Assembly (NCBI GenBank): GCA_001856825.1
Contig: ATMD01000004.1
Location: 1-64,000 of the forward strand
DNA: 64,000 nucleotides
From: Thermoplasmatales archaeon I-plasma
GTDB lineage: Archaea; Thermoplasmatota; Thermoplasmata; Thermoplasmatales; GCA-001856825
Reading direction: 5' to 3'
In this document: one piece after another, positions 33,228 to 42,215 of the stretch
How positions within the stretch are numbered: position 1 is the stretch's first letter
Layout of the letters: each line of letters opens with the position of its first letter
The notes under the pieces: model-generated
The model's database searches: none
What the model was told of the DNA's origin: nothing
What the model saw: the letters and a program-made list of their open reading frames with translations, nothing else
Made by a program: the position numbers and the translations under genes

Positions 33228-34214
33228 GTGAAGAAAACACCGACGGACAGTGCGGTAGGAAAGGTGCTGGCATATGACACTACGTTGGTAACTAAAACCA
33301 AATCTTCGACGTTGCTCAACCGTGGGCACAAAATCACAAAGAAGGATGTAGACCTTTTAAAGAGTTCTGGTGTCTATACAGTCTGGACAGATGAAGATAG
33401 GGGTAATCTGGTTTACGAATGGGATATATCTGCTGAGATTGCTGAGAAAATATCTGATGGAACCACTGATGTCGTGAAGGGGAAACACGGCATAGCATTT
33501 CTTGTATCAAAGGCACCGGGAATCATCAGAACGGAAGTGAAGAATATGACAATGTTCAATCTCAACCAAAAGGTTCTACTCATCACAAAGAAAGGCGGCT
33601 CTGCCGTTGGGAAGGGGGAGATAGTAGCAGCGATTGATGTCGTCCCACTTGCGATCAGCAAAAGACAAATGAGGAACATTTCACAAATTGCTAAGAGGGG
33701 AATGATAAGAGTGTCACCATTCGAGTTCTATAAAGTAGGCTTGGTCATAACAGGAACGGAAATTTTTGAGAAAAGAAAAAAGGATCAATATTTCAACATT
33801 ATAAAAAAGAAGTGCCGAAAATATGGGTGGGAGATAGTCTACAAGGAAATCGTACCTGACAACGAGGAACTGGAAACAAATGCAATTAAGAATGCACGAC
33901 GGACAGGAGCTGAGGGAATCATAGTAACGGGCGGCATGTCTGTTGACCCTACAGATCGAACTCCGGACGCTATCCGGAAGGTAGGGGCCAAGGTGATTGC
34001 GTACGGGATACCTATGAAACCGACCACGATGACAATCGTATCTGTATGGGATGGGATTCCACTTTTCGGCATTTCAGCAGGAGGTATAAGGTACAGCGAA
34101 TTCAATTCCATAGATTTGATTTTCACAAGAATGATGGCAGGGGAGATACCCTCCAGAAAGGAAATTGCGGAATTGGGGGACGGAGGAATCTTCTGGAATT
34201 ACGACATTCACTGA
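33228..34214 (+). CDS. Molybdopterin-binding (MoCF/MoeA-like) protein
   Basis: A GTG start; 328 residues. The C-terminal half has the MoCF_biosynth domain: VGLVITGTEIF, then VTGGMSVDPTDRTPDAI (the pterin-binding G-G-x-S and DxTP motifs) and GIPLFGISAGG. The N-terminal half resembles the beta-rich MoeA-type domains. It probably handles molybdopterin during cofactor delivery, and could serve the molybdenum hydroxylase genes at 42-47.6 kb. It is not a full-length MoeA, so catalysis of molybdate insertion is uncertain. Confidence 0.75.
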   Translation: MKKTPTDSAVGKVLAYDTTLVTKTKSSTLLNRGHKITKKDVDLLKSSGVYTVWTDEDRGNLVYEWDISAEIAEKISDGTTDVVKGKHGIAFLVSKAPGIIRTEVKNMTMFNLNQKVLLITKKGGSAVGKGEIVAAIDVVPLAISKRQMRNISQIAKRGMIRVSPFEFYKVGLVITGTEIFEKRKKDQYFNIIKKKCRKYGWEIVYKEIVPDNEELETNAIKNARRTGAEGIIVTGGMSVDPTDRTPDAIRKVGAKVIAYGIPMKPTTMTIVSVWDGIPLFGISAGGIRYSEFNSIDLIFTRMMAGEIPSRKEIAELGDGGIFWNYDIH

Positions 34215-34819
34215 ACTGGTTTCAAAACGAGCAGTTATAGTTAAACACGAACTTGATTATTCTTAATTTCTAAAAAGAAGAGGAAGAGTGACTAGATGTC
34301 TGTAATCCACTTCTCCTTGAGCTGATTCTTCACTTCCTTTCTAATGTATCTCACCCCCTACTTGACCTTTCCCCGTATAACTGCCTTTGAAAGTCGTTGC
34401 TTCATAGAGACAGACCTTACTGCTCCTTATCTGCTTCCTTATGTGTGTCACGTAGTAAGAACGCTGCTGCAACAGCATAATATTATCTGCTACCAGAATT
34501 GATAAAATATAGGGTCAACGGAAAGGTGTAGTAGTACTAAAGGGCAATGTCAGGATAGAAATCCGCTACTTCCTTTTCGCATACAGGCAGTTGATAGAGG
34601 CAATACGGCATCTCTTCTATGACACGGAAAGGAGTTTCAGGAGGTTTCTCATAGAGCTGAGTGATGCATGCACAACTATGGTGGCCAATGAGGAGTGATA
34701 GGAAAGGAACCGCAGACAGGACTGAATTGATTCTGTATGCAGATGGCCAACCATTTCATATCTCTCAGCATTAATAGCCTTAGCTGCCAATGTAATTTAC
34801 TCAGCTCAGAGATTCTAAT
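34215..34819. other. Region with coding-like fragments, probably decayed genes
   Basis: Two interrupted frames look like former genes. On the plus strand, about 34513-34700, an open stretch reads GNVRIEIRYFLFAYRQLIE...RSFRRFLIELSDAC before TGA. On the minus strand, about 34482-34292, RSYYVTHIRKQIRSS...GKGQ shifts frame and ends with RKEVKNQLKEKWITDI. Neither has a start and neither could be assigned to a family; an old insertion sequence is a possibility. Confidence 0.35.
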
Positions 34820-35101
34820 TTAGAAGAACCCCTTTTTCTTTGTGAAGAAATTCCCTACCTCAAATGCATTTATTTCCCAGGTTGGTTTAAGCGAGCCCGC
34901 TACCTGCATCAGATGATCCAGTGAATCTACATTCCATAAGCATACTGCATGATTTTTACCCTTTGCTAAATCTATAGACTGAAGCTCAAGTCCTTGAGGA
35001 AGTTTCTTCTCCTTTGCCATATCTGTTACTTTCTTTGCAAATTCCATTACTTGGTTAGCTTGATCATCTTTCCAAGTATGGATAACTACCACAGTTGTCA
35101 T
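34820..35101 (-). CDS. Unknown 93-residue protein
   Basis: Opens with a strand (TTVVVIHTW), a long helix, then a second strand pair (HAVCLWNVDSLDHL), a pattern like small dimeric ferredoxin-fold (alpha/beta barrel) proteins. The C terminus ends KKKGFF. It has its own promoter region and no operon partners. Fold assignment is inference. Confidence 0.55.
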   Translation of the reverse strand: MTTVVVIHTWKDDQANQVMEFAKKVTDMAKEKKLPQGLELQSIDLAKGKNHAVCLWNVDSLDHLMQVAGSLKPTWEINAFEVGNFFTKKKGFF

Positions 35102-35670
35102 ATATTAATATCAGCACTAGATATTAAAAGTGCTCGTCGTTGTGAAGTAGAATACTTTCTCCCTAAATGATTCTCTAAACTTGCAATCAGTCTAAAAATA
35201 TTCTCTACCAACTTAGAGATTCTGAAAAATATGTTGACCACGTCAGTTGGAGCTATTATCAGTGCCGAACACTGATTGCTATAGCAATCAAATCTTTGAA
35301 AGGATACAGGCTGCCTGTGGAAAGCATACGCAGCAATATGAGAATAGGGAAGAAGTGATCAAGGAACGGAAGACCATATTCCAGATCAAAACAATTTTCT
35401 ATAGTGGTCGTGTCTTCGTTATCACTGTCCCAAGGTAGAAGAGCAAGAACACGTTCGTGTGTCTTGGTCACGACCTCATATGCCCGATAAAGGAGAAAAC
35501 GAAGGAGATGATAGCGTGAGTTATGGAAATTTCAAATAGAATGGGTGTGAAATGGGGATAGTAAGATATATTAGAACTATTTCCGACTAAATTGACTATG
35601 AATTCGATGTAACTTTCCTGAAAGATCACTCAAGAGTAAATAAATAATATGCTGACAGACATGGTATAGC
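35102..35670. other. Region without an intact gene; coding-like remnant
   Basis: A plus-strand frame at about 35238-35350 (YYQCRTLIAIAIKSLKGYRL...) stops at TGA, and an overlapping frame continues as EEVIKERKTIFQIKTIFYSG. This looks like frame-shifted protein sequence, but the family is not recognisable. AT-rich AGTAAATAAATAATATG at about 35636-35652 is a likely promoter for the downstream flavoprotein. Confidence 0.35.
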
Positions 35671-36894
35671 ATGAAAAAAATAGTAATAATTGGAGGCGGG
35701 TTTGCGGGCCTTAGGGCTCTTTACAGGATCATGAAAGCACTTGGGAATATGGTAGATGTAACACTCCTTGACCGGTCAGAATTCAGTATAGAAAAACCTT
35801 CATTGCCTGAGGTAGCCCTTGCAGGAAAGGAACCTTCCAAGGTCAGGATTCCGTTGAAACAGCCGGTGGAAAGTAAGGGCGCGAGATTTGTAATGGATAA
35901 TGCGATGAAAATTGATCCAGTGAATAAAGTTGTCATGACAGATGGTGGAGCTAAAATCGACTATGATATCCTTCTTATAGCCACAGGTGCAGTGAAAGAT
36001 TATGATTCCATTAGCGGATTCAGGGATTATGGTTTTTCTATCTGCGACGATTTTCAAGCTGAGCGCCTTGCAAAGCGATTGGAAAACTTCGAGGGGGGTA
36101 AGGTTGTAATTGGTTCAGCTCGTACAGAATGGGACCAAGATAGCACACGCATCAAGCTGGACGCCCCCTGCGAAGGTCCTATTGGTGAAGTTATGTTCAT
36201 GATTGATACATATTTAAATGAGAGGGGAATCAGGGGAAAATCAACCATCACGGTATTCACACCGGGGGCAGTATTCTTTGACGATGTCGGTGAAAGCGTC
36301 CACGCAGAGTTAGCCCCATTCATCAGAGAACACAAAATTTCGGTTCTCACAAATAAGATCATCACAGCAATTGATGATCACGCTGTTCTTTTTAGCGACG
36401 GTACCAATCTTGAAAGCGATTTGACCATAATTATTCCCCCTTACAGGGGACCTGATGTTATCTCCGTATCGCGGCTCGGGGACAGCCATGGCTTCATAAG
36501 AACGAACGATGAGATGCGACACACAGAGTATGGGGACATTTTTGTAATTGGGGACGTTAACGCTGGATCAATGCCAAAACTGGGACACATAGCCATAATG
36601 CAAGCTGACGTCGCAGCGGCAGCAATAATAAAGGAGTTAACTGGACAAGGTAAGGTACCGAAACCCAAACCTGAGATATTTTGCATAATGAACCGGGGAA
36701 GCGACGGAGCAACTGTTATACTTTCAGATACACTGTTCGGGGGGAGCCGGGACATTGCATATAGCGGAAGATTGGCACCTACCTTTAAGTGGGGATTTGA
36801 TTCATATTATTTCTACACACATGGACATATGCCCCCTGAAATTTTTCAGGAGCCTGTCGAGTGGCTTGTGAAGTTACTGAAAACAAACGAATGA
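35671..36894 (+). CDS. FAD-dependent oxidoreductase, sulfide:quinone oxidoreductase-like
   Basis: 407 residues. The N-terminal dinucleotide-binding GGGFAGLRAL follows the start at once, a second nucleotide-contact DILLIATGA lies mid-protein, and the C-terminal FAD motif is YGDIFVIGDVNA. The C-terminal region (FKWGFDSYYFYTHGHM) resembles membrane-associated SQR/NDH-2 proteins. Only one cysteine pair region could support sulfur redox chemistry (CDDF, DAPCEG), so sulfide oxidation is probable, not proven. The neighbourhood (thiosulfate-type transporter, DsrE, TauE) supports sulfur metabolism. Confidence 0.75.
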   Translation: MKKIVIIGGGFAGLRALYRIMKALGNMVDVTLLDRSEFSIEKPSLPEVALAGKEPSKVRIPLKQPVESKGARFVMDNAMKIDPVNKVVMTDGGAKIDYDILLIATGAVKDYDSISGFRDYGFSICDDFQAERLAKRLENFEGGKVVIGSARTEWDQDSTRIKLDAPCEGPIGEVMFMIDTYLNERGIRGKSTITVFTPGAVFFDDVGESVHAELAPFIREHKISVLTNKIITAIDDHAVLFSDGTNLESDLTIIIPPYRGPDVISVSRLGDSHGFIRTNDEMRHTEYGDIFVIGDVNAGSMPKLGHIAIMQADVAAAAIIKELTGQGKVPKPKPEIFCIMNRGSDGATVILSDTLFGGSRDIAYSGRLAPTFKWGFDSYYFYTHGHMPPEIFQEPVEWLVKLLKTNE

Positions 36895-37191
36895 AAGATT
36901 CTATGCCCTGACCAATTTATTTTTTATGGATGAAAGAATTTCAGGATTGACTCCTTGTCATTTCTAATTTCAGAGTGAACGTTATAAGCCATTACGTCCT
37001 CTATTAAATGCCCACCCTCGGCGATTATTATTCTCCAGATACCTTCCATAGACGGAACAGGTAAACCTATACACCACCGCCCTGGTAATTATACCAATAA
37101 AAGGAAGATGGACATGCTTCATGACACAATGGAATCGCTACTCCGGATGATCCCTGAAAATCAGTGGTGGAAAAGCAGAACGAAAGGGCTT

Positions 37192-37839
37192 TTATTGTAC
37201 AATCAAAGCGCGGAAATTCTCCAGTGACCTTCCAAATTCTGACAATGAGAATTTGTATGAATGATGTCCAGTTGCATCGTCCATTCTATTTACTATTTCC
37301 ATTGAAATCAAATTTTTCAACCTCCTGGACACAGTGGATTTATCAATCCTGTTTGAAGCAGCTAATTGCCTTATAGTGTTCTTTCCACTGGATATATCCT
37401 TTATCAGATTAAAATAGACAGGGTCAAAGACATCCATTTTCTGTACTTTTTTAGGAGAGACCACAATTGTTCGGTTCGTCTCCCTTTCATAAATAACCAT
37501 GGAGATGTTACGTTCCACAGCATATATAGCCAAAGCAGCCATTCCAATGCCAGACCCACACGAGATATTTACCCAGGAAGGAGACCCCCTTTGCGCACAT
37601 AAAGATTTGACGGCAAATAAAATTTGAAAAAAATTAGTGATATCGTTTACGTAAATCAGGTCAATTTTAGTGTTTACCAAATCAAGAACTTCCCTTATTT
37701 TACTTTCCACTTGATCATAGCCAGAATTTTTATTTAAGATGACAATAAGCCTATCCACTTTTGGAACATCCGAGAGAAACGGCTTTATTACATAATCTTC
37801 ATCTCTGTTGAATATGGTAATTGCATAAGTGTTTTCCAC
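37192..37839 (-). CDS. CARF-like ligand-sensing transcription regulator with C-terminal winged helix-turn-helix
   Basis: 215 residues. The N-terminal Rossmann-like domain has the CARF-type elements RLIVILNK (strand 1) and VNISCGSGIGMAALAIYAVER, similar to the nucleotide-binding NxSxGxxxM loop of Csa3/DUF6293 proteins. The C-terminal MarR/ArsR-like HTH is NTIRQLAASNRIDKSTVSRRL. CARF domains bind cyclic oligoadenylates or other nucleotides. No CRISPR genes are in the window. It is divergent from the YeeE/YedE gene, which it may control. Confidence 0.7.
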   Translation of the reverse strand: MENTYAITIFNRDEDYVIKPFLSDVPKVDRLIVILNKNSGYDQVESKIREVLDLVNTKIDLIYVNDITNFFQILFAVKSLCAQRGSPSWVNISCGSGIGMAALAIYAVERNISMVIYERETNRTIVVSPKKVQKMDVFDPVYFNLIKDISSGKNTIRQLAASNRIDKSTVSRRLKNLISMEIVNRMDDATGHHSYKFSLSEFGRSLENFRALIVQ

Positions 37840-38015
37840 AATTATTAATGTCGTTTAATATAAAATATTTATCTGATTGTTCAATTTGGTCTGCATTCAT
37901 ATTGCACAATTCGGTTATTTTCCTGCATCAATGCATAATTTCCATTTATTTCTGCCTCGAAAAATAAATAGATTTTTGTCGTTTCAAAAGATGCAAATTT
38001 TGGTGACAAATAATC
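37840..38015. promoter_or_regulatory. Divergent promoter region between the CARF regulator and the YeeE gene
   Basis: TATA-like TTTTATATTAA (minus strand, about 37856-37866) serves the regulator, and AAAAATAAATAG (about 37961-37972) serves the transporter. Two partial direct repeats, ATTGTTCAATTTGGT (37876-37890) and ATTGCACAATTCGGT (37902-37916), lie between them at a two-turn spacing and are candidate binding sites for the regulator. TGTCGTTT occurs near both starts. Confidence 0.4.
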
Positions 38016-39413
38016 ATGTCCGAATCCGTTCATGAAATGACTAAAGAGGATAAGGATTTCAAAAGGGACAAATCGATCTTTTGGAAATCCGTATATGCCC
38101 TTCTGATTCTAGCTATCTCACTATTCATAGGGGGGATAGTGATGCAATACGTTTTCCATCAAACCAAGGCACCCCTACTGCTGGGTCTGATCGTTGCTCT
38201 CCCACTTGCAATTCCACTTGAACTCTGGAATTTCACTGATCCTGATACTCTATTCAGAGTCATGGCCTTTCAGGACAGATTTTTGATGGTATGCTTTGGA
38301 TTTGCTATTGGGGTCGGAGCTATATTGCTATACGCCGTCGCATTAATTACTCACCCTAACTTTGGAATAAAAGATTTCTTCGTTCCTGGAATCGTCATAG
38401 GCGGTATAATATTTGGTGCAGGAGTCGGGCTTGCAGGATACTTCCCAGGAACCATATGGATAGCGCTAGGTACGGGAAGGAGAGATGCAATATACGCAGC
38501 GCTAGGAGGACTGTTAGGGGCATTTTCGTGGTCTGTAATATTTAGTGGAGTCAGAGGATTCTTCTGGAACACCCTCAATTTCGGTCCAATAACGTGGGCC
38601 TCAATATTCGGCATAAAGGCCAAGGTCGATGTCTTCTTTGTGAGCCTAATCTTCGGGATCATTCTCATTGCCGTATTTCTGTTGCTTCCTAGATATCCCA
38701 GAACAAAGGTAAAAAATTCATGCGGGTATCATATGTTTGGAAAGGGGGAAAAGACAATAACCTTTGATGCAGTAATAAAGGAGGATTTCGAAAAATATCC
38801 GAAAGCCAACAAGTATCTTACCAGATTGATTAACGAGAGCAGCGTAGAAAATGCAAGAATGACGATACCATTGGGCATGGCATTTACCATAACGGCAGTA
38901 GCGGTCATAATACTTCATCAGATATTCGGGGAGTCAACAACGTTCTCCTGGATAGGGGCACAACTATCCTATATGGTAAATTCTACTTGGGCTGCTTCCA
39001 ACTCTTACTTCCAACTTTTCGGGGGGATGCACATCATCAACGGGGTTCCGGTGAACAAACCTTTCAGTGAAATAGGATGGGAACCGTTCACAGACCTGAG
39101 TTCTCTGTTGGGTGGACTCATTTCTTCGGTTCTTATATCGAGAAGATTTATGGGATTCAAGAAGCAGGTACCAAATGCGTGGAAACATAGCCACAATCCG
39201 AGATACAGACCGATCGGCTCATTCGTCGGGGCATTCATGGTATTGTTCGGCGCGAGAATGGCTAATGGATGTGCCTCAGGGCACATACTGAGCGGTGACA
39301 TACAGATGGCAGTTTCCAGCTTCGTATTCATGATGTTCGTCCTAATCAGCGCCTGGATCATGCTCAGGTTCTTCTACCACCTGAAAATAAACGCGTGGGG
39401 ATACACTAGGTGA
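38016..39413 (+). CDS. YeeE/YedE-family sulfur (thiosulfate) transporter
   Basis: 465 residues and about ten transmembrane helices, with the family's conserved cysteine motif GARMANGCASGHILSG near the C terminus and a related half earlier (VGLAGYFPGTIWIALGTG). In bacteria YeeE takes up thiosulfate by relaying it along cysteine sites. A long cytoplasmic loop (about 235-290) separates the halves. The downstream DsrE-like and TauE/SafE genes form a sulfur uptake/relay operon with it. Confidence 0.85.
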   Translation: MSESVHEMTKEDKDFKRDKSIFWKSVYALLILAISLFIGGIVMQYVFHQTKAPLLLGLIVALPLAIPLELWNFTDPDTLFRVMAFQDRFLMVCFGFAIGVGAILLYAVALITHPNFGIKDFFVPGIVIGGIIFGAGVGLAGYFPGTIWIALGTGRRDAIYAALGGLLGAFSWSVIFSGVRGFFWNTLNFGPITWASIFGIKAKVDVFFVSLIFGIILIAVFLLLPRYPRTKVKNSCGYHMFGKGEKTITFDAVIKEDFEKYPKANKYLTRLINESSVENARMTIPLGMAFTITAVAVIILHQIFGESTTFSWIGAQLSYMVNSTWAASNSYFQLFGGMHIINGVPVNKPFSEIGWEPFTDLSSLLGGLISSVLISRRFMGFKKQVPNAWKHSHNPRYRPIGSFVGAFMVLFGARMANGCASGHILSGDIQMAVSSFVFMMFVLISAWIMLRFFYHLKINAWGYTR

Positions 39414-39480
39414 GGGTGACCAAGTTGAAAGAACTCAAATGCATCTATCGCAATGAGCTTCAATTGGAGGTCGATTAGTA

Positions 39481-39828
39481 ATGGCAAAAATTCTGGTGAT
39501 GCTAATAACAGGGAAGGACAACATTAACACTGAAATGATCTCGTTTAATTTTGCGGCAAATTCAGTAAAAAATGCAAAAGCCAACGTAGAGTTCCTCTTC
39601 CTCGGAAGGGGCGTCCAAGCTGCGGACAAAAGGCAGAAAAATTCACCGCAATTTGAGGAACAGGTCTATGAACTGTTGAAGTTAGGGATAAAGGTAAAGA
39701 TATGCAAGGTAAGTATGGCAGGAGAGGGAATGACTGAAGCAGACATATTCCCGGGTATCGAGATGGTTTTAGGAGGAGTTGAAGTAAACAGTAAAGTAGA
39801 AAACGGATATTCAGTGATAACGTTCTGA
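39481..39828 (+). CDS. DsrE-family sulfur relay protein
   Basis: 115 residues of DsrE/F-like alpha/beta fold: VMLITGKDN, FLFLGRGVQAA and the KICKVSM segment carrying the single Cys expected to bear a persulfide. GGAGG lies ahead of its ATG. It probably accepts sulfur from the imported compound. Between it and the YeeE gene a 20-codon GTG frame overlaps nothing and is not called. Confidence 0.8.
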   Translation: MAKILVMLITGKDNINTEMISFNFAANSVKNAKANVEFLFLGRGVQAADKRQKNSPQFEEQVYELLKLGIKVKICKVSMAGEGMTEADIFPGIEMVLGGVEVNSKVENGYSVITF

Positions 39829-39833
39829 TTTTA

Positions 39834-40622
39834 ATGTTTGGAATCACAGACCTGCAAATAGTACTGTCTATAATTTCAGGATTACTCGTAGGCTTTAGTT
39901 TAGGTCTAATAGGGGGCGGAGGATCTATACTCGCTATTCCTCTACTAATCTATTTCGTTGGATACGATCATCCCCATCTTGTGATAGGTACGACAGCGCT
40001 CGCAGTGGGCATCAATGCGTATCTAAATCTCATACCGCATACCCTGAAGAAGAACGTGAACTACAAAACCGGAACATTATTCACAATACCCGGAGTAGCT
40101 GGCGTTCTTGCAGGGTCTGAGCTTGGCCTCCTAACTCCTGGGACTTTCTTGCTCTTCTTTTTCGGTTTCCTCATGATTGGCATAGCAATATATATGCTAA
40201 GAAGAAAGTGCGTGGACATTTCAGAGAAGGAACGCAAGGTATCTAAATCGTACGGAATACTAGTACTGACTGGCGTTGCGGTTGGGTTTGCCTCAGGGTA
40301 TTTCGGTATAGGGGGTGGGTTCCTAATAGTCCCCGGCCTTCTCTTTGGTGGAGGACTGAACATTATTCAAGCAGTAGGTACATCCCTAATGTCAGTAGGT
40401 ACGTTCGGCATTGTTACGGCAGCCAGATACGCGATAAGTGGAGATGTCAACATCATCATATCTGCATTGTTCATCGTAGGTGGAGTTTTGGGAGGATGGG
40501 TAGGCGCCAGGTACGCAAGCAGAGTTCCAAAGCGCAGGCTGACACAGATATTTGCAATAATAGTGATCGTGGTTGCGGTATACATAATATACCAAAACTA
40601 TGGAGTAGTTCTTCACTTATGA
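39834..40622 (+). CDS. TauE/SafE-family sulfite/sulfonate exporter
   Basis: 262 residues, eight or so helices. Each half carries the glycine-rich family motif: LIGGGGSILAIPLL near the N terminus and FGIGGGFLIVPGLL in the second half. Six bases separate it from the DsrE gene, so both are co-transcribed. TauE/SafE proteins export sulfite or sulfoacetate; here it could remove the sulfite left from thiosulfate use. Confidence 0.85.
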   Translation: MFGITDLQIVLSIISGLLVGFSLGLIGGGGSILAIPLLIYFVGYDHPHLVIGTTALAVGINAYLNLIPHTLKKNVNYKTGTLFTIPGVAGVLAGSELGLLTPGTFLLFFFGFLMIGIAIYMLRRKCVDISEKERKVSKSYGILVLTGVAVGFASGYFGIGGGFLIVPGLLFGGGLNIIQAVGTSLMSVGTFGIVTAARYAISGDVNIIISALFIVGGVLGGWVGARYASRVPKRRLTQIFAIIVIVVAVYIIYQNYGVVLHL

Positions 40623-40950
40623 CAATTTCATAACTTGTATCAAATGGGGGTTTTCGGTACAGTTCACCGTTGGTTTCCATTCTCACCCGCAAGACGAAAG
40701 TATCAAAGCTGACTTCGCCCTCTGGAACCAATCAACTTTTCTTTAATTGTAAAGTTTTAGGCGTTTGCATTTCTATTGGCAAAAAGTCTACTAACATATG
40801 CAAGTATGGTAAAAGAACCGGTCCTAATTGCCTCTATTCCATAGACAGCTTTCTGCATTCATCTCAGCCTCAATCCGTTAAATCATTCTCAAGCATCTAT
40901 TTGTGAGCCCAAATAAATAATTTTAAATTTGTCCATCTGCTCACAGCATT
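40623..40950. other. Intergenic, possible terminator
   Basis: An imperfect hairpin AACTTT...AAAGTT at about 40735-40757, in a T-rich context, may end the sulfur operon. No gene is supported; a 78-codon plus frame lacks coding character. AT-rich AAATAAATAATTTTAAAT (40911-40928) is a probable promoter for the stress protein. Confidence 0.35.
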
Positions 40951-41424
40951 ATGAGAAATAACAGTAGCACTGAAAAAGATAAGAGTGAATTCGTTCCAAA
41001 GAAGATAGTTGTTGCATTTGACACATCATTGCATTCAATACACGCGTTGAAAGCTGCTATCTCTATCTCCGAGAAGTACCGTTCAGAAATAACTGTTATT
41101 CACTGCGTTGAATACCCCGTTGTAAATTATGGGGAAGTATACTACAACTGGGATGAGTTTTATGATGCGGATAAGAGAAATGTAACTAAGGCATCTGAGC
41201 CACTGATGAAGGAAGCCAGGAGGAGGAAAGTGAAGATTGAAATTGTATATACGGAAGGAACTACTTCTGTGGCTGAGTCACTTTTATTAGAATCCAAGAA
41301 AATCAAACCTGACATGATAGTAATGGGGTCCCGGGGACTCGGAGGTTTCAAGAGTCTTTTGTTAGGAAGTGTATCAAATGCAGTTGTAACCCACTCTACG
41401 GTTCCAGTGCTGATAATAAAGTAA
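40951..41424 (+). CDS. Universal stress protein (UspA family)
   Basis: 157 residues: KKIVVAFDTSLHSIHALKAA opens the Usp fold, and the ATP-binding motif GSRGLGGFKSLLLGSVSNAV (G-x2-G-x9-G-S) is complete. ATP-binding Usp proteins act as stress or regulatory switches. A 16-residue charged N-terminal extension precedes the domain. Stands alone. Confidence 0.9.
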   Translation: MRNNSSTEKDKSEFVPKKIVVAFDTSLHSIHALKAAISISEKYRSEITVIHCVEYPVVNYGEVYYNWDEFYDADKRNVTKASEPLMKEARRRKVKIEIVYTEGTTSVAESLLLESKKIKPDMIVMGSRGLGGFKSLLLGSVSNAVVTHSTVPVLIIK

Positions 41425-41683
41425 ATCTCATCTAAATGCGTTTAGCTCATACTCATTTTCATGTTCAATATAAGGTTAAATATTTCACTCTGTAATTACG
41501 CAATCACTTTTCCTGGTTTTTTATAATAATGGTTATCGTCCATAACTGGTCAGTCTCCTGTGCTTGATTAAGGTACTTTTTCAAACCTGAGGTCAGAATC
41601 AGGAATATTCATGGTGTGGTATCTGGGTCATGGTTCTATTTCTTGCAAAACCTTCATTGTATCAGAAGGAAATAAATTCAGAC
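41425..41683. other. Intergenic, nothing seen
   Basis: AT-rich, no open frame with coding character and no clear hairpin. Confidence 0.3.
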
Positions 41684-42091
41684 TCATCCAACCATTAACT
41701 GAATCTCGCTATCTATAAGGGTATTGTAGTTGGAATTTAGCAGGTTTACTTCCTCGATTGCAAAGAAGAAAGATCCCGAATAACCTGCGGATATCCATTG
41801 ATAGAAACTCGAATGAGTGTCGTTAGTAAAAGCAGAAAAGTATGCAAAAACGTCATAGGAACCGTTGTGACTATTTACGCTGTGGTTTGAAGAGCCATGG
41901 AATAGCAGGGCAGATTGATACATAGAGCTGTAAATGAACTTGGCGAAATGTGGTGGGGCGAGTTCATGTGAAAAAATGGTTACTGATCCAAAGAGGTTGT
42001 ACGTCGCTGTTTCTGCTGCTGTTAAATTATACATTGCAAGACTGATTTCAGTTCCATTAATGCAAATTATGTAGCCAGAGGTGCTGTTCAT
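41684..42091 (-). pseudogene. N-terminally truncated surface protein of the 10.6-kb family
   Basis: 135 codons from an ATG, but the domain similarity begins before it: the in-frame upstream codons read VLVGKQLEAHY, matching AKKKLVVTYDN of the copy at 30.7 kb. A stop (TAA) ends that frame about 90 bases further upstream, and no transmembrane anchor is present. C-terminal similarity (AGYSGSFFF, TLIDSEIQLM) to YSGSYVF and SLIDGQILAM is strong. Either an exported fragment or, more likely, a decayed gene. Confidence 0.6.
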
Positions 42092-42215
42092 ATAATGCGC
42101 TTCTAACTGTTTTCCTACAAGGACGCTTATTGCGTGCTCGAAAACAATGCCAACATGGATGGAACGCTGTTATGTCAGTAAATGTAAAGAGTTGGTCACT
42201 GGAATTAAAAGGATG

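Noticed and set aside
40670-40906. 78-codon plus frame between TauE and the stress protein
   Set aside because: Composition is serine/cysteine-rich and unordered, no start signal, and it overlaps a probable terminator hairpin.
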